A stretch of DNA of 64,000 nt, from NCBI GenBank assembly GCA_034509925.1, contig CM067532.1:10231180-10295179 (forward strand). The letters are read 5' to 3'. This document shows, in pieces, positions 63,042 to 64,000 of this stretch (positions are counted from its first letter, which is position 1; every line of letters starts with the position of its first letter). The notes under the pieces are model-generated. The model was not told where the DNA came from, did not search any database, and worked only from the letters and a program-made list of their open reading frames with translations. The stretch is from Hirudinaria manillensis. Taxonomy: Eukaryota > Annelida > Clitellata > Hirudinida > Hirudinidae. The position numbers and the translations under genes are program-made.

Positions 63042-64000
63042 ATGGAAGCAAATGTTTATATTTTCTCAATCTTGACAATCGCATCGATAACAAAAGCCCT
63101 TCAAGGTTTCGATGCTCAAACATCAACTTCTGCAGGAATCGTGAATGGAAATAGAAAATATCTTAAAGAACTCAAAAAGGAAATTGAAATTTATCTTTCA
63201 ATTCCTTATGCCAAAGCCCCTACCAAGGAACTTCGTTTTAAAGATCCTGTTCCAATTCCGAAAAATTCACTCGCAAAATTAGGATCACCACAATTTCCTC
63301 CAACTTGTCCGCAATCAACTTTTGAGATTTTCAAAGGTTTCAAAGGCATGGAGGTATGGGAAATAAAATCAAAAGTCTATGAAGATTGCCTATTTTTAAA
63401 TATCTGGAAACCATGCAATGTATCAAAAAAGATGCCGGTCGTAGTTTGGATTCACGGTGGTGGTTTTAATCACGGCAGCACCAGTCTTCCTTTGTACGAT
63501 GGAAGTTATTTGGCAGCATGGACGGATGCCGTGGTTGTTTCAATTCAGTACAGACTTGGAGCATTTGGCTTCCTGTACACAGGAGATGATTTTGCACCTG
63601 GTAATGCGGGACTGAAAGATCAAATTCTGGCGCTGAAGTGGGTTAACGAACACATTGATAAGTTTGAAGGAGATAAGGAAAACATCACCATTGTTGGAGA
63701 AAGGTAAATGTTGAATTATGAATGGGTTAGAATTATAAAATTGAAAACAAAAATTTATGCCAATGTTTTTATAAAAAGTTTCAATAACCAAATGATTTAA
63801 AATACTAATCTGATTCAAGCTGATGAATGAATCATAATTAATGAAATTATGGTGTTTCAAATTATGTTGTTACTTAATGTTCAATAGTTGTTTAATTATG
63901 CAATTTGAAGTTTTTTATTTTAATTTAAGTGCCGGCAGTTTCTCAATTGGTTTCCATGCTATAAATCCAGAGACAAGCAAACTTTTCAAACGTGGAATCA
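63042..64000 (+). CDS. cholinesterase/carboxylesterase-like enzyme D (cut by window end)
   Basis: Exon 1 is 63042-63703 and exon 2 begins at 63930 and runs past the window edge. The start gives a signal peptide (MEANVYIFSILTIASITKAL). DCLFLNIW and WIHGGGF are present, and the catalytic Ser is in GESAGS, formed across intron 1 in the same phase as in A-C. From about 63389 to the end of exon 1 it is close to esterase A at the DNA level, including CNVS and GGFNHGSTSLPLYDGS, although the first 350 bases differ much more. The Glu and His parts lie outside the window. Confidence 0.85.

Overview
The window looks like nuclear DNA of an invertebrate animal. It is very AT-rich, its genes are split by short GT-AG introns, telomere-like CCCTAA/TTAGGG repeats lie at the left edge, and the gene families are animal ones: a laminin-G/EGF membrane protein, a rhodopsin-class GPCR, SEA-like membrane proteins and cholinesterase-type esterases. 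The sequence does not fix the phylum. The TTAGGG-type repeat argues against most insects, and nothing here identifies a genus. I saw no operons, rRNA, CRISPR arrays or intact mobile element.

Layout. 1-2541: subtelomere-like satellite in which an ATGGTGAAA minisatellite alternates with degenerate CCCTAA arrays. 5024-8821: two tandem genes for a PhnD-like (phosphonate/phosphate substrate-binding) protein, a family best known from bacterial ABC importers. Here they carry one and four introns. 8822-13874: intergenic DNA with micro- and minisatellites, tRNA-like remnants and a TATA/CCAAT promoter-like block near 13.0 kb. 13875-29368: one large gene of 19 phase-consistent exons for a divergent neurexin/CNTNAP-type membrane protein of about 2140 residues, loaded with Asp, Ser and Asn runs. 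29369-34671: AT-rich intergenic DNA. 34795-36408: an intronless GPCR resembling neuropeptide (FMRFamide-type) receptors.

41363-51214 (minus strand): three genes of one family of single-pass membrane proteins. Each SEA-like domain is encoded by three exons, the middle one a tiny exon carrying a Lys-Arg-Ser motif. The two left genes are a recent tandem duplicate pair; the third carries the module twice. A broken esterase fragment lies between the left two genes. 53041-64000 (plus strand): four tandem cholinesterase/carboxylesterase genes with identical exon plans (six exons, the last encoding a GPI-signal-like tail); the fourth runs off the window. About 190 bp of exon 1 is almost identical in all four, including silent sites, while the flanks have diverged, which points to gene conversion.

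Many products are secreted or cell-surface proteins: the LamG protein, GPCR, SEA-like proteins and esterases. Neurexin-type LamG proteins and cholinesterase-fold proteins are known synaptic partners in animals, but nothing in the sequence shows that these particular genes work together. All exon models were made by eye from splice signals, reading phase and comparison between paralogs, without transcript evidence.
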